In this document: positions 1 to 12,856 of the stretch, in pieces | Layout of the letters: each line of letters starts with the position of its first letter | How positions within the stretch are numbered: position 1 is the first letter of the stretch | Origin: Ectocarpus siliculosus | Lineage: Eukaryota; Sar; Phaeophyceae; Ectocarpales; Ectocarpaceae | Direction: 5' to 3' | DNA: 64,000 bases | NCBI GenBank assembly: GCA_000310025.1 | Contig: FN649734.1 | Span: 2,371,291 to 2,435,290, forward strand | The notes under the pieces: generated by a model | Database searches by the model: none | What the model was told of the DNA's origin: nothing | The model's input: the letters and a program-made list of their open reading frames with translations, nothing else | Translations under genes and position numbers: made by a program

Positions 1-11
1 TAAGTGCTCAC

Positions 12-125
12 CTTGGACACATCCGAGGAAGACGGTGGGTATTGGCGCGAAAGCTCCTCGAATTTTTCAGCATAGCCGCTCTTCACAAGCGCTGGATGGC
101 CTGCGTAAAACCAAGCTATTCCCAT
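12..125 (-). CDS. First exon of an unidentified minus-strand gene leaving the window
   Basis: An ATG at 125 (minus) opens 38 codons that end at 12, directly before a GTGAGC splice donor (positions 11-6). An in-frame TGA lies two codons upstream of the ATG, so the ATG is either the true start or the exon begins just 5' of it. The residues (start MGIAWFYAGHPALVKSGYAE) look coding but I do not recognise a family. It would be transcribed divergently from the chlP gene at 834, with about 700 bases between the two starts. The rest of the gene lies outside the window, so a chance open stretch is possible. Confidence 0.4.
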
Positions 126-833
126 CTCTCAAAACTGCACTGCGCCGCTGCTGCTGTCAACCTTCGTAAAGGGGGGATGTAAGGTTCACCTAGGTCAAGG
201 AGTACCAGTTTATCATCTCGAGATCTCGCTTGAGGTAGACAGAGGGTGACGGTTTCGGTAGCGTGTCATGTTGTCGACAAAGGGAAAGATGAACTGGTTC
301 GATCTGTCTGGTGATCTGGTCCGTATCTTTGGTATCTGGAGATGATCTGGAGCGGTCGAGAGCAGCAGCTACAGCTAGTGCTGCATGCTTGCGTCACTAG
401 AGTGAGAAATAAGAAAACGAGCAACAGAACGCGGAGTTGCTGTTGTACTTGTACATTTCGCGCACCCTTTCCTGCACTTGTACCACCGTCACACGCACAG
501 ACAAGCGGCAGGGGAAGAGAGAAGAGGATAACCGGACAGCTACATCACCTATGTTCCGTTTCGCAAGCGGTCCAATTAACGGGCTACCGACGGCAAGTTG
601 ACGTTCCCAATGATTCGTCTTGTCAGACGCTTTTTTGGCCCTTTTTTTTTTTTGAGAGCGTCACGACAACGCCTGCATTGAAACCCTTCTCTCACCGCCT
701 CGTGCCCTCGTGTGCCCACCTACCGGACATCCACAGCTGCTCGTTGCCAGCACTTCGTGTCGAGTGCCGCGACCGCTTTCTCTCACTCTAGCACTTCCCG
801 CCCGCTATCCCTTACTCCACAACCTCGTCGAAT
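126..833. promoter_or_regulatory. Intergenic/5' leader region upstream of chlP
   Basis: This 0.7-kb stretch separates the candidate minus-strand exon (12-125) from the chlP start at 834, so it should hold the chlP promoter and 5' leader and perhaps a divergent promoter. The only obvious landmark is a run of 12 T at 642-653. I see no clear TATA box or other motif I could defend. Confidence 0.35.
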
Positions 834-3800
834 ATGGCGCCCCGGAGAAATGCGGCAACGGCTGCGGCCGTCCTGGCAGGGTGTGCAGGATGTTCGGCAT
901 GGGTAGCGCCTGCGGCGCGAGGGTTCACAGGGCAGCGCGTGGCGCCGGCAGCGGCGACATCTTCGTCCCCATCAGGTTCGTTGAGTGCGCCTTGCAGTGA
1001 TCCACGGCACGTTGATGCTGGTGTGTCGAGCGTCCAGGTTGCTGGTGCATGTTGTACGCTGCTTTCATGCGCGCGGCGGGAGAAAGCATGACCACAGAGA
1101 TTCAAGAACCTCTAAACTGCGGCGGTGCTGCCATCTTCGTTGCCCTCCCTGGGCTTACCAGCTTGCCTGGATCGGTAGAGGCATGATAAGAACCCCAATG
1201 CAGTGCTTAGCGGTCTTGCCACGTAAGACCAGACGTGCAGATCCGGTAGCGGCTTCTAGCAGCCGCGGTGCGGGCTCGTGATGTGCAGGAGCAGCGTTGA
1301 TGTGGGGTTCCCGTTTGGCAGTTTGGCAGCCTGCAGGGCTGGCTGAAAGCGTTCGTTGAAGCTCACAGGAGTCACGTCTTGCGTGTTGAGATAGATGGCG
1401 CATGCTTCGCGGTTTGGTCACGCTGTTCCTGGCCTCCTCTCGGAAGGGCGTGTCCAATATTGGTGCGTTGGTTGAAAGCTCTGCACACACTCAGGCATGT
1501 CTTGGCTCCGATTAGACGAACTTTCATACAAAAAAGAAAAGAAAGCATGCGCGTTGAAGTCCTTCCTTCAACACGCCTGCTGGCTGATGCAACGATGCCT
1601 ATCGTGCCCGTCTTGCAACCTAGAGTCGCTTGCTGCTGTTGAACTCCATGAAGTCCTGTTAATGCATTTTCTCTCCTCGCACGGGGTCTGTGTAACTACT
1701 CCTTATGAAGAACCACATCAGAGGCAGTATTGATTTTTACATGAGTTGGTCAAGAGGCGACGCGTGTCGGGCAGGAAAGGCGGCGCGTTGATCTCGCTAC
1801 ACACAATTTTTCGGGTTTTAATTTTTTGGCGGTCTTGACGGCATTTTGGACCTGGGTTGTGTTGTGTTAAGGATCTGAGGTGCCATCTTTCATCGTGCTC
1901 CCAGTTTGCATGTATTCGCCCAGGTGCATGGATTGCGCCGACCAGTCCCATCTCCTGTTTTTTCTAATGGCCTTGATTACAATACATGCTGGTACGTCGA
2001 AGTGGTATATTACTGTAGGCACGTCGGAGTCTGGTCTGTCCTTTTTCACGTCAAAAGTGCCTGTCTGACAACGCAAGCGTGTTTCGGGAAATCGTTGTAG
2101 GACATCACTTGTCAGTGCCCCTGTTGTAATATGAGAAGTAACTCGGTTTCGGTACGAATACGAATATTGTTCTATCCATCAAATGGCCCGCGTCTTGTAC
2201 AACATGTGTGGCTCCCTCTGACGATGTACCTCAAATCAACTTCACTCTATTTTATCTATTCGAAAATATAGAGCTGCTGTTCCACACTCCCGTCTCCACA
2301 GAGGCGCTTGTGTTGAACAGGATAGCGGGAGCGCTTCATGTTTCGCGGCATCATGCCTACGAGCGCTACAAAACTATTCTAGGATAGGGACTTTAGTATG
2401 GTTTTCGCCGTCAGAACAGCCGCAGATTTGGACGGCCAATAGCCGATCAACATCACGCCGTCCTCGCGGAAGGTCTGTTGGTCCACGCAGATAGCTACCA
2501 AGACGACTCCGCAGAGCACGGCAGTACGGTAGCACAACAGTGCGCACGTGGCAACGTATTTGCAATTATTCGCAGTGCCTTGCTCGACGGCCGAGGTGAC
2601 CACATGACCACATGCGCGGTTAATGACATTTCTCCATGAAGACAGCAGTTCACAAAACCAAAGTGCATCAACAATCTTCCCCTTCTGGCTCGCTTGACGT
2701 CAGCATTCCGCTCCTGTAACCTTACCGTGAACGGTATGCTTTAGTCTTTCTGGATACGGCTGTTACAAGGGGTCGGAACGGTTCGCGTAACGACGAGATT
2801 GGAAGCTTTTCCCTAAGCCGCAGTCTACCTCGAAGTCGTGACCTTCCCAAGACTAAATTTGGAAACCTGACAAAGATCTGAACATGATGCAGGGATGAAG
2901 ATGAAGTACAAGGTGGCCGTGGTGGGAGGAGGACCTTCGGGTTCTTGCGCCGCCGAGATCCTCGCGGATTGCGACGATGTTGATGTGACTTTATTCGAGC
3001 GCAAGATGGACAACGCCAAGCCGTGCGGAGGAGCCATCCCACTGTGCATGATCGACGAGTTCGACCTGCCCACCAGCATCATCGACCGCAAGGTTTGTAG
3101 CAAATGTCGGCACACAGACGTTGGGCATGATTGTAGCAATGCTACGCCGTATTTCAAGCAAGGACTTGTGTGCCCATGTGCGGGACAAATCTCGAACGGG
3201 TAGTCATTCAGTGATCGTGAAATGTTCGAAAAAGCTGCCGGCCATTCTTTCACAACGCACGAGGAGTCGAGGTAATCTCCGTACAAGTTGCTTGCGTTTC
3301 TTCCCTCAACCACGTGTTAATCTGGTGTTCAATAGGTACAGATGCCTAAAGGGTAAGTGAGCGTCACAACAACCGTGGCCTCGCGCTCGTCTTCGTTTCC
3401 GAGCTTGATCCTTTCCCAATCGATGTCAACGATTGATTTCATCTCATACGCTTGTGTTCCTGCGCCCCCGTTTCGCTCTTTTGCCGAACGCTCAGGTACG
3501 GAAGATGAAGATGATCTCCCCCACCAACAGGGAGGTGGACATCGGCCAGACCCTTGGAGACGACGAGTACATCGGTATGGTGCGACGGGAGGTAATGGAC
3601 GGCTTCATGCGCGACAGGGCGATAGAGAAGGTAATTATTTACTTGGAGGTGTCCTGAGTGAGATCATTCGATACTTGTGACCGAACGGGGGCTTCTATGG
3701 AATTGCCATGAGCATTAGCTTACAGTAGCTTTTACCCGAAGTACATTCAGACGGAAACCGCAAACAAACGGAAACCCTTGTCTGACGGCGAATTGCTGCT

Positions 3801-6144
3801 TTGTCGTATTTTCAGGGAGCTCACGCGATCAACGGTCTGGTGAACGACATTGACGTCCCCGCGGACAAGGACAGTGGAAAGTACAAGATCCACTTCGCGC
3901 GGTACGAAAAGGGATCCAGGAAGGGTGTGCAGGACAGCGAGGAGTTTGACCTCATCATCGGCTCCGACGGCGCCAACTCCCGAGTCGCCAAGGTGAGGCA
4001 AAGCCCTTCCAGGCCAAGGACCTCGTTGTTGAATGATCATGGATGCTCTACTCGTCGTGCGCGCAGTGTCAACATGCATGCGAACAGCCCCACGATAGCT
4101 GTGTTTTGTCATCCCCTGAGATTCTTTGTTGTCTTTTCTTAGATGTCGTGATGCATATTCAACTTGTCATGCCCGCAAATCGGCGTGATGCAAACCGCCG
4201 ACCCGCGTGGACTGTGTTTTGTTCTCAGCTGAGAATTTTGTTTGGTCTTTCGCTGCTGTGGTGCTCGGACAGGCCATGGACGCTGGAGCGTACAACTACG
4301 CCATCGCTTTCCAAGAGCGCATCAAGATCTCGGAGAAGAAGATGGAATTCTATGAGGTACAACAACTTAGTCTCCCTGCCCTTTCTTCATTTGTGCATCC
4401 CTCCTGATTCCATGCATACCCAGATGACGGGAGACACAGAGGAGCACGCCTACCGAATGTGGAGACGATGACCAAGTTCTGTTAAACACCGGTTATGGAT
4501 GATCCTCGTTGTGCAGAGATTTTTAAAGTGAATAAATATCTAGTCTGAAGATGGTCATATCAATGGTGCTCACTACCATGTGGTACCATATACTCCTTGC
4601 TGAAACTGTCTTGTCCTTCCAGGAAATGGCGGAGATGTATGTGGGTGATGACGTCTCCCCCGACTTCTACGGGTGGGTGTTCCCCAAGTACGACCACGTC
4701 GGTGTGGGCACCGGTACCGTCGTCAACCGACCAAAGATCAAGGACTACCAGGTTCGTCCCGAGTGCCAGTACCGAGTAGCGTCAGTTGACTAGGTCGCGC
4801 TTGTTTCACGAGAACTCGGACCATTTTGGTTATTTGTTCTGCGATGTAGTGCTGGAACAGTATCTTCTTACATATTTTTTCGAAGGACATTGTTGGAGTT
4901 AATCGCGCCGAATAGCTTTTGAGGTCGTTAAGACATTGCTGTCTTTGGATTCAAGGCGCTTGTGAAGTTGTGTTGACAAACCCGCGCTTTAGGACCCGAA
5001 TTTCCGCTCCATCCCCACGGATTGTCTCGGCACCGTCCAACCCACGTGCAGGACGCCATCCGCAAGCGCGCGGGTGAGAAGATCGAGGGGGGTAAGATCA
5101 TCAAGATCGAGGCGCACCCCATCCCCGAGAACTACCGCCCGAGGCGCGTGGTGGGCCGTATGGCGCTCGTCGGAGACGCTGCCGGGTACGTGACCAAGTG
5201 CTCCGGGGAGGGAATCTATTTCGCCGCAAAGTCTGGCCGCATGGCTGCCGAGGCGGTCGTGCAGTGCATCAAGCAGACTGGCAAGCTCCCCACGGAAGCG
5301 CAGCTCAAGAAGACCTACCTCAAGGACTACGACAAGCTCTACAAGCCGACATACCTGGTCCTCGACATCCTCCAGAAGGTGAGATATTGGTTGGATACCA
5401 CACAACCATGGGAGGCATTATGTTCACTCCGAAAGTTGAAAAGAATGCTCGGGAGCACCAGCTACCTTGTGCGACCCCGGGGTCGGTCCTCGTTTAGATA
5501 CTGGATGCATTGGAGTTGGCGAAATCTGTAAATACTTGTCGTCGTGTATTGCTGCTACCGACCATACCTGCGTTGATTGCTGCTTCTAACGCATGTCCAT
5601 GTGTCTTACTTGGAACTGTTGTATTTTCTTCGAAAACCTCAGGTCTTCTACTCGAACAACGCGGCAAGGGAAGCGTTCGTGGAGCTGTGCGAGTCTGAGT
5701 ACGTCCAGAAGGTTACGTTCGACTCCTACCTTTATAAGAAGGTTTGTGCCGAACGTCGAACCAAAAAATGACGCAGTCGTGTTTCCTGTACGTTGGGCCC
5801 CTCTCGATTTCGGAACCTTAGTGTTGGGCTCAGGTGCGCAATCTTCGCTTGCTGAGTTGTTCGTGTCGGATGTGAGCATCGTCCTGCTCTCGGTCTGTTC
5901 CGCCGCGGCTGAGCAGTTAGTGATCCTTCGCCTCTTTGTTCAATGAACTGTGTGATTATTGTCTTCTAATATTTCTCTTTTACCTTGTCTTCATTTCGTA
6001 CGATTTGACCAGGTCCAAGGCAACAACCCCGTCGAAGACCTCAAGCTTCTGTTCGGCACCTTCGGCTCCCTCATGCGCGGTCAGGCACTCGCACCCCCGG
6101 ACGTGACCTTCTCCAACCCCGTAGAGTCGCTCAAGCGCCTGTAA
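834..6144 (+). CDS. chlP: Geranylgeranyl diphosphate/chlorophyll reductase, plastid-targeted
   Basis: Complete nine-exon gene: 834-975, 2893-3092, 3496-3630, 3816-3992, 4273-4356, 4623-4751, 5052-5378, 5643-5741, 6013-6144; 474 residues, close to the usual family length. All junctions are GT-AG and all but the first are phase 0. The enzyme reduces three double bonds of geranylgeranyl groups with NADPH, giving phytyl for chlorophyll, tocopherol and phylloquinone in the plastid. Visible signatures: FAD-binding GGGPSG near residue 57, KPCGGAIP, LIIGSDGANSRVAK at about 205-218, FYGWVFPK in exon 6, and GDAAGYVTKCSGEGIYFAAKSG in exon 7. The N-terminus is a short hydrophobic signal peptide with the plastid motif CSAW-VAP at about 20-26, where W replaces the commoner F. 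The first intron (1.9 kb) separates this presequence from the enzyme. Start chosen because the ATG opens the presequence and phases agree throughout. Confidence 0.95.
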
Positions 6145-8154
6145 AGCATTTTTATTGTTACATACGCTGGAAAGGTTTTGCCGTATGTTGCCCCAGGCCT
6201 GATCACACCCTAGGCATCGGACCATAGACGCTAAAGACGTGTCGCGCCATCAAATAGAGGTCATCCGAGGCTAGTTGGTGATGCTTTGCATCGGGTGGTA
6301 TGGCCTTGTGTATTGAAGAGCCCATCACGTTACGCAACAGCGCTGGAGAATGATGGGCGAGGAACGACTTGAAAGGGTTGGGGGGCGCACGGGCGCAAAA
6401 TATTTCGGCTGTCATGGGGCTCTTATGTCCTCCATTTTGTCTCATTGGCGGTTGTCCAGGCTTTTACATGGGACCTCCAGTGGTGGCATTTTAAGGTGTT
6501 GTGTTCGTGTACGCCCATGTTGGGGAATTTCTACATGGTGTTGAAACGGCTTTTACTTTTCAGTTGACGACCGAGGTAGGTAGTTTTGTGCCGGGTGATT
6601 CTTTTTGTAGTTGCGTCACGGGGGGTGATCATAGCCACCTCTCGCCGATGAGTGAGTTTTTTGTCGCAGTTGTATTTTGTCTCTTTTATTTCTGAATTTC
6701 AATTAACATCGAACTTGATTTATTTCGGCATCTGAGCTACAAAAGCCACACACATTCGACAATTAGCGGAGAAAACGAGGGTGACGCACACCGACATGAT
6801 TCGTCAACGGTGCAAACCTCTCGTGACAATCACCACGTGTCCATCAAGTGTCAAAGCCCTCAACACACTTTCTCAACGTGAACCTCGCCGAAGGGTCTTG
6901 TTCTCTGTTGTTGAAATGACAGTTCAACCTGTCGATTTCGAGGAAACACATATCTGCGAGGACGTCGACGTCTCTCCTATGTAGAGCGAGTGGGTCGTTC
7001 TGTTCGAACAGATCATCAAAACCTGGTATCATGGTTGCAGGTCGGGTTGGGATTGGTCTGTCGCAGGAGCGAAAGTCAAAACGAAAATCATTTTGCTGTG
7101 GAAACGAGTGATTCGTGAGGACAACACTTAGAAGTTGGTCCGTGACCGCGGAAGGTGTCCGTTTCAGTTGGATAGGTGGAGCTCGGCGATCGGCACGGTT
7201 GGATACCTATGTATGTTGAAGACAACACAAAAACGACGTAGGCGAAGGCAAAAAGAACGGCTTAACCTCCTCCCGATAAAAATTACGGAAAGCGCGACAG
7301 GAGGATAAATCACTGCATCAGGCACAACGAACAATATTACTTGAAAGGAAAAATTCAACGCCTTCGACCCCGGCCGACAAGTCAACCATTTTCTACACCG
7401 AAATGCGTGCCGACGGCGCCATTAGATGAGAAAAAAAGATGCACACACACGCACAAACTTTGGGAGACCGACAGCACTTTGTATGGCAACAAGACGCAGG
7501 AGAAAGATCGATGGATAGAGTCTTACTCGCACGACAAATGACACTCCGTACCGCGTGACAAGGCACCTTCGGCTCATTAATGGTGGGATAAATTGGGTTA
7601 GGTCTGTCTACGCCTATCTGCCTATCATCTAGGTTTGGATGCCGTGCTTAGTGGTAACAAAAATACTCTACCCCCGACAAGTCCTCCACAATGCCCCGCC
7701 CTCTTACTCGTGGGTGCCCCACATCGTTGATTAGTGGGCTTGGCGCAGCTTTTACAGCTTGGAAATCGAGAGCGACTGGCAACTCCGAGAAAGGATTTCG
7801 ACGAAACTTCAATCCCCCTCACCGTTAACTGTATTTCCTTTCCCCGCCCTCACTCCTGGTCTTTCGCAGGAGCGCAATGAATGTTCGTCCTGGTAAAAAA
7901 CAGTCACTTCACACACATACCCTTCCTGTATAATGGTGGCAGAAGTGCTCACCTCTTTACTACACATCACACACACATACATACGCAAACGCGTGCAACC
8001 TTTTTTCACCCCATGATCTTGGCAGGCCCTACACAATCAATCCTATACACAGAAAAATACCCCTTTCTGAACCTGTCTTGTACAACACACTTCTACCGCG
8101 ACACAAGGCAATTTATCTAGTCCAGGTCGGGACGGCTTCCCACTACCGCTACTA
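6145..8154. other. Convergent intergenic region and 3' UTRs
   Basis: The region lies between the chlP stop (6144) and the stop of the minus-strand gene (8155). Long 3' untranslated regions are expected in brown algae, so much of it may be transcribed. CA-rich microsatellite-like stretches occur around 7440-7460 and 7905-7990. I see no convincing coding exon, RNA gene or transposon. Confidence 0.5.
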
Positions 8155-9851
8155 CTACTGGCGATCGATTTGGTGTTGGCTGGGCCGTCGGTACGGCGTT
8201 CTGCCAGTCACAGTGGGAGGGGGGGGGGTCGGTTTCTTCGGAACCGTGAACTCGTGCATCTCCAGGGCGCGCAGTTCTCTCCTTTCGCGATCGCCGATAG
8301 GACTGATGGCCCCTGAAATTTCGCCCGCGTGCCCCGATACATGACGGCGTTGCTTATGCATCGGCACGTCGAGCCGCATTGACCGCTCGTCGTCCATCAT
8401 TGCATCCATGTGTGCGTCATCGGCCTCGTATGAGGGGGGCAGCTGCGTCAACGAACAAGAATTCAGGGTCGGGTGGGGATTGATTGGTGGCGGAAGGAAG
8501 GGAATAGGCAGTCATCGCTGCTGCGGTGATGGAGAATGCAAACATATGGCTTAGGCAAATGGATGGGATTGTTCCTGAGCTCTCTGATGTACGTAACAGT
8601 GAGAAAAATACGAATCAACGTTCGTAGCCGAAAGGGGGACCCAAACCTACACCTGATGCCGTGTCCCCACCTTCCGCGGGGGCGGCGGGTCAGTCCTGTC
8701 TCCCTTCATCTCCTTCCACGTCAGCAGACGTTCCCCTTGATCCTGGTTGAAACTTTTGCACGCTCGCCGGCCGCTCCGAAGAACGGCAGCGGGCGACAAG
8801 CTTTCAGGGACATCCTCGGTACCGTACGGCGGCGGTGCGCGAGCGATTGGCTTGGTGGGCCATCGGTGGTGGACCCATGGGGGGGCTGGCTCGTGAGTCG
8901 CGCGGTGCCTCCATGACACACTTTCTAGGTCTCCTTCTTTCTGCAGAGACCGTTCCTGATGGATACAGGATTCATTCCAGGACAAGAAGGGCAAAAAAAC
9001 AAAGCGTTCACGAAATTACTATTTCAAGTCGGAGAGATGAGAGGGAGCTGGTGACGGCACTCAAATACATCGACAAGAGTTAGGTTGGCTGAAACAAGTT
9101 CAAGTGCAGTACCATCCCAAGTAGCAAAGAAACGGTGTGTGTGTTGTTTGTCACCATAGTCCCCCTTGGTTTCGCTCACAACCAGAACCGCTCGCTCTCA
9201 CCATGGCCCTTTGGTAGTTGCTCCAAAGAACGGCCTTTTCGTTAGCTGTGAGTTCGTTCATCTGCATGACCGTGCCAAGGTCGTTCGTCAAGCGAGTCCC
9301 CGGGGGAGGTCTTCGCTTATGCATCTTCGGTAGCTTGAAAGGTTGCCTTCCTTCTGCCGCAGACTGAAAAGACGTAGACAACGGCATGGGTGGGGGAGTT
9401 GGAGTCCATCGACTATTTAGGGAAAACCATTCATGGTATACAGGCGGCGTTGCTGTTGTTTTAGATTAAGGGAACAACCCCACAGTGGGAAGAACAAAGA
9501 GCACAAGCACTAAACGGCTTATTTTTACATCCCCCATCCATACGTCGATCGTGCAACCCGACTGTTCCTCCATTGACGCATGACGATACCAAGCAAACAT
9601 CCTTCGACCGTCACGTCGCCCCCTTTCTCTCACCAATACGTCCTTGACCAGGCCAGGATCCTTGTATAGACCAATGGCTCCCAGCCCTCTCCTCGGTTCT
9701 GGCAGATTCACTTCGGGAGCATTTGGTCTAGCGAGGAGAACGAACGCTCCTCTGAGAGGATCGAACGTTGCCTCTCTCGCTACCAGTGAGGCCCCTTTCA
9801 CAAACGTCGCCGGAGGCATGGGTTTCATCTGCTCCAGGAGAGGGTTACGAC
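8155..9851 (-). CDS. Unrecognised protein, C-terminal four exons (5' end not found)
   Basis: Four exons join in phase on the minus strand: 9851-9634 (enters with two bases of a split codon), 9363-9202, 8940-8671 and 8442-8155, giving at least 311 residues. Splice sites are good: acceptors ending CTTCAG, TTTCAG, CTGCAG and ACGCAG; donors GTGAGA, GTGAGA and GTGGGG. The protein is rich in Arg, Pro and Met and has no visible signal peptide or membrane segment. Its last exon has an acidic stretch (DDAHMDAMMDDERSM) then a basic, proline-rich tail. I do not recognise a family. An ATG seven codons into the first listed exon could be a start, but the acceptor before it suggests an upstream exon beyond the MITE at 10103. 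It is convergent with chlP. Confidence 0.72.
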
Positions 9852-12851
9852 CTGAAGAGCGGCAAAGAAGTGGGGGGGTACAAGTGTTGAATCGGTGTGA
9901 TTTGTTGGTACAGTGCCTGTGCAAAGGGTGCCACAGCCCGTCCACTACGCACGCACACCCGCCAGCGCAAAAGCCCTGCTTTTCCCAGGTCACCATCATT
10001 CCTGGATTGTGCAGTAAATAATACGGTATGATACCAGGTACACAGAATTCGTGAACATCAAGTTTGCACGTTGAGGATGAAGGTGGATTTTGATCAAAAC
10101 TACCGTATATGACACAAGATAACACACCCCCTGGACCGATTTTCAAAGCTCGATTTTTCAACAGCAGCAACAGTCGCAGGGCCGAAAACGGCGGCGTTGA
10201 AGCCGTCTGGTCGACAGCTCTCTGAAAATGTATCCTTTCATCCATGCATCCTCTTCGTCGTGAAGTAATCGAGCTCTGAAAATCGGTCCAGGGGGTGTGT
10301 TATCTTGTGTCATATACGGTAAGCAGGTTTTGTCAACATTTTCAATGATGACATGGTAAATCCCTCGCCGATTTGGAATGGTTCATCTCTTGAAATTCGA
10401 AAAGAAAGAAACGTTGGACATATATAATATATCTGAAGTTTGTGAGAGAGCCAGGATTCAAATCTTACGACGGGTATCAGCAGTTAGCCGGCATCAGGAC
10501 CCACCGTATAGTGTGGGGACACACCGTGTGGGACCTATCTATGCAGGGGGTAATGCAGGAGTAGTAAAAAAGGACACTTTTTACAAAACGTAGGCAGGCT
10601 CTCTACCGATTTGAAACGAGTCAATGAAGAGACTTGCGCGAACGAGGGCTGTCTTTGTTGTGGGTATGCAAGCATTCGGCATATGTGGGACGTCTAAGTT
10701 TGGTGATGAATTTGGATTCATGTGCGTACAGCCATGCATAGGTATTTGGTACGAAGTTGCTATACTTCGAGGTATGTTCTAACACCAAGAAATGTGCTGT
10801 TGCGACTCTCACTTGGCTTCCACACGTTGGAGTGATCTCGTCTTTTGCCAACGTATGCCCTTGGTTCCGCTCGAGGCTGTGGTCGTATCACCTTTCTACC
10901 CATCCTCAGCTGCCCCTGGTTATACCGGCCGCAGAACAGCGAACGAACTGTTGAGTGATAGACGACGCGACGCCCAGGATAGACCCCGCTCTACACACAC
11001 ACACATACATGGTTGATCCCATCTACACTGTACTACTGCTGCTGTAGGCTTCGAGAGAATCGGTCAACAATACCCCACAAGAAAATCGGTCAACAATACC
11101 CCACAAGAATGGAACCTTCAGACTGATACATGTAATTCCAGCGACCCGGTAGGAACCAAAGCTGTAGGTGGTGCGTCCTGTGCGTGTGTTATTGTCATGA
11201 GCACTTGTACCACAGTATACACACTTACGGCGGGGGGAGTTTGGTGTGTGTGTGTGTGTTTGTTCAAGAACGATGTGAGAAACCGGACTACATGTCGTGT
11301 ACATTCATTATGTACAGCATCTTCTGTTGTTACAAGCATTCCGCAGCTCGAATGGACTCGTGCAAAATCGGGGGTCCAATACGCGCAACACTCTCCGCCA
11401 GCCTTAATGACACTAGACAGCGAAAAACCTGGTAAAAGCTCGAGGAAAGAGAGGTGAAGAATGCATCTCCAGGTGCGAGGCGTTAACGTCTTCTTCATAC
11501 TCTCTACCGTGAATATTATCACACGTCAGTTGCTTGTTGGCGTCCAAGGAATACATGCAAAGACTCCAACACTTCCCCTTCGACTGTGGTTATATGTCGA
11601 ACGGGTATACAGACTGACATCTATTCGGCGGAGATAAACCTGTTCCACCAGAGGCGGACCAACACGCACACAATACCAACCCACTGCGATGCCAGCGGTT
11701 CACCGCCTACAATGCGCAAAAGCAATACCTTGATTCACCTCAGCGTATTACGCCAGGCCTCGACTTATTGTGCAGAACATACGAGAAGCCTCTCTCTGGG
11801 TAAGGCTCGTCGGGGGGGGGGGAGAGAAAGAGAAAAAGGGAGCTCCCTGTGTACCGTGCGCGCACGTTGCGCGATGGCGGCTGTTGTGCCGGTTCGGAAC
11901 ATCCATGCGGCATAATTAGACGCCACCACAGAGGGCAGCCGAGGACTTACTCAACCTTTCTTTTGCTGTGGGTACTACCACGGGCTACACTGCTGCTTCT
12001 TTTGCTTCTGTTGCTGCTACTTCTGCTTCTGCTCCCCATTTCCACAGCGGCTGACCTCAGCGCCAGACTGCTCTATGTGTGGACTATGTAATGTACTGCT
12101 GTAGTGTCAGCCGGTAGACTAGATACGCCGCCCATGGGTAGTAGACTAGAGACTACTACTGCAGGCTACAGATCACGGCGTCAGAGTCATTTGCCAGTTG
12201 TAAGACTGAAAAGCATCAAGTCATCCACGTCCAAGGAGTTGCCGAAGGATGACAAGGTAGCAAAGAGGGAGGATCAGCCTGCCGGCCATGCATGGTATTT
12301 TGAACAAAAAAGAGTGACGAGCAGTCCAGTTGGTTAGTTAGGAGATTCGGAGAGAAGATCCACACGGCAGCCAATCCCTGCATATTCTAAGGCTGCGTAT
12401 TACCAAGGGGTTTGATCGACCTCACACCCGACACACAGTGCCTGGCCTTGCATAGAATGATCATTTATGCATAGAGCCGGTCGGTTCAAGCACAAATAAT
12501 TGAGCCGGAGCTACAGTACGGCGGGGTACAATAGAGCGATGATCAACATTTGTTCGGCTTCAGAATACCTCAGTCTACATGTGTGTTTGCTCAACCTCAA
12601 TCACTGCAACCACGCTTATACGTGTAGAAGAACAGATTCTGTTCTGGGTCGATGGCCGCCCGTTGCTAGAGATGTGGATGGCCACCCGTCTCTTGAACAA
12701 AGAACAAAAAAAATATAATACGCCATGTTTATCCCCCCTGAATCAACACGATGCACATGCGATGCTACTACTATGTAGTAATGCTGTTTCCAAGTCTTCC
12801 CAAGCGACCAAAGGAAGGGCATCACACAGTTGGTACAGAAGGAAGAACGTG
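9852..12851. other. Gene-poor stretch, possible 5' intron of the 8155-9851 gene
   Basis: No exon could be supported here. The stretch holds the MITE at 10103-10319, a tandem duplication of about 24 bases around 11060-11107 (ending CAACAATACCCCACAAGAA), a GT-rich run near 11245-11260 and a pyrimidine-rich CTG/CTT tract at about 11990-12035. It may contain the missing 5' exon of the minus-strand gene, but I cannot identify it by eye. Confidence 0.4.
10103..10319. mobile_element. TA-flanked MITE, copy A
   Basis: A 217-bp element with terminal inverted repeats of about 52 bases (outer end CCGTATATGACACAAGATAA), flanked by TA on both sides (10101-10102 and 10320-10321). A second copy lies inverted at 62513-62730 and shares most of the centre. 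The TA target duplication and lack of coding capacity fit a Tc1/mariner-type (Stowaway-like) MITE. It lies just upstream of the first recognised exon of the minus-strand gene. Confidence 0.9.
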
Positions 12852-12856
12852 AAAAT
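12852..12856. repeat. Target-site duplication of LTR element, left
   Basis: AAAAT directly precedes the left LTR and recurs at 16320-16324 directly after the right LTR. A perfect 5-bp direct repeat is the expected footprint of retroviral-type integration. Confidence 0.9.

Noticed and set aside
9466-10245. Uninterrupted 259-codon minus-strand frame
   Set aside because: Only 9634-9851 looks coding and it is bounded by splice sites. The upstream part runs through a MITE and the downstream part through an intron.
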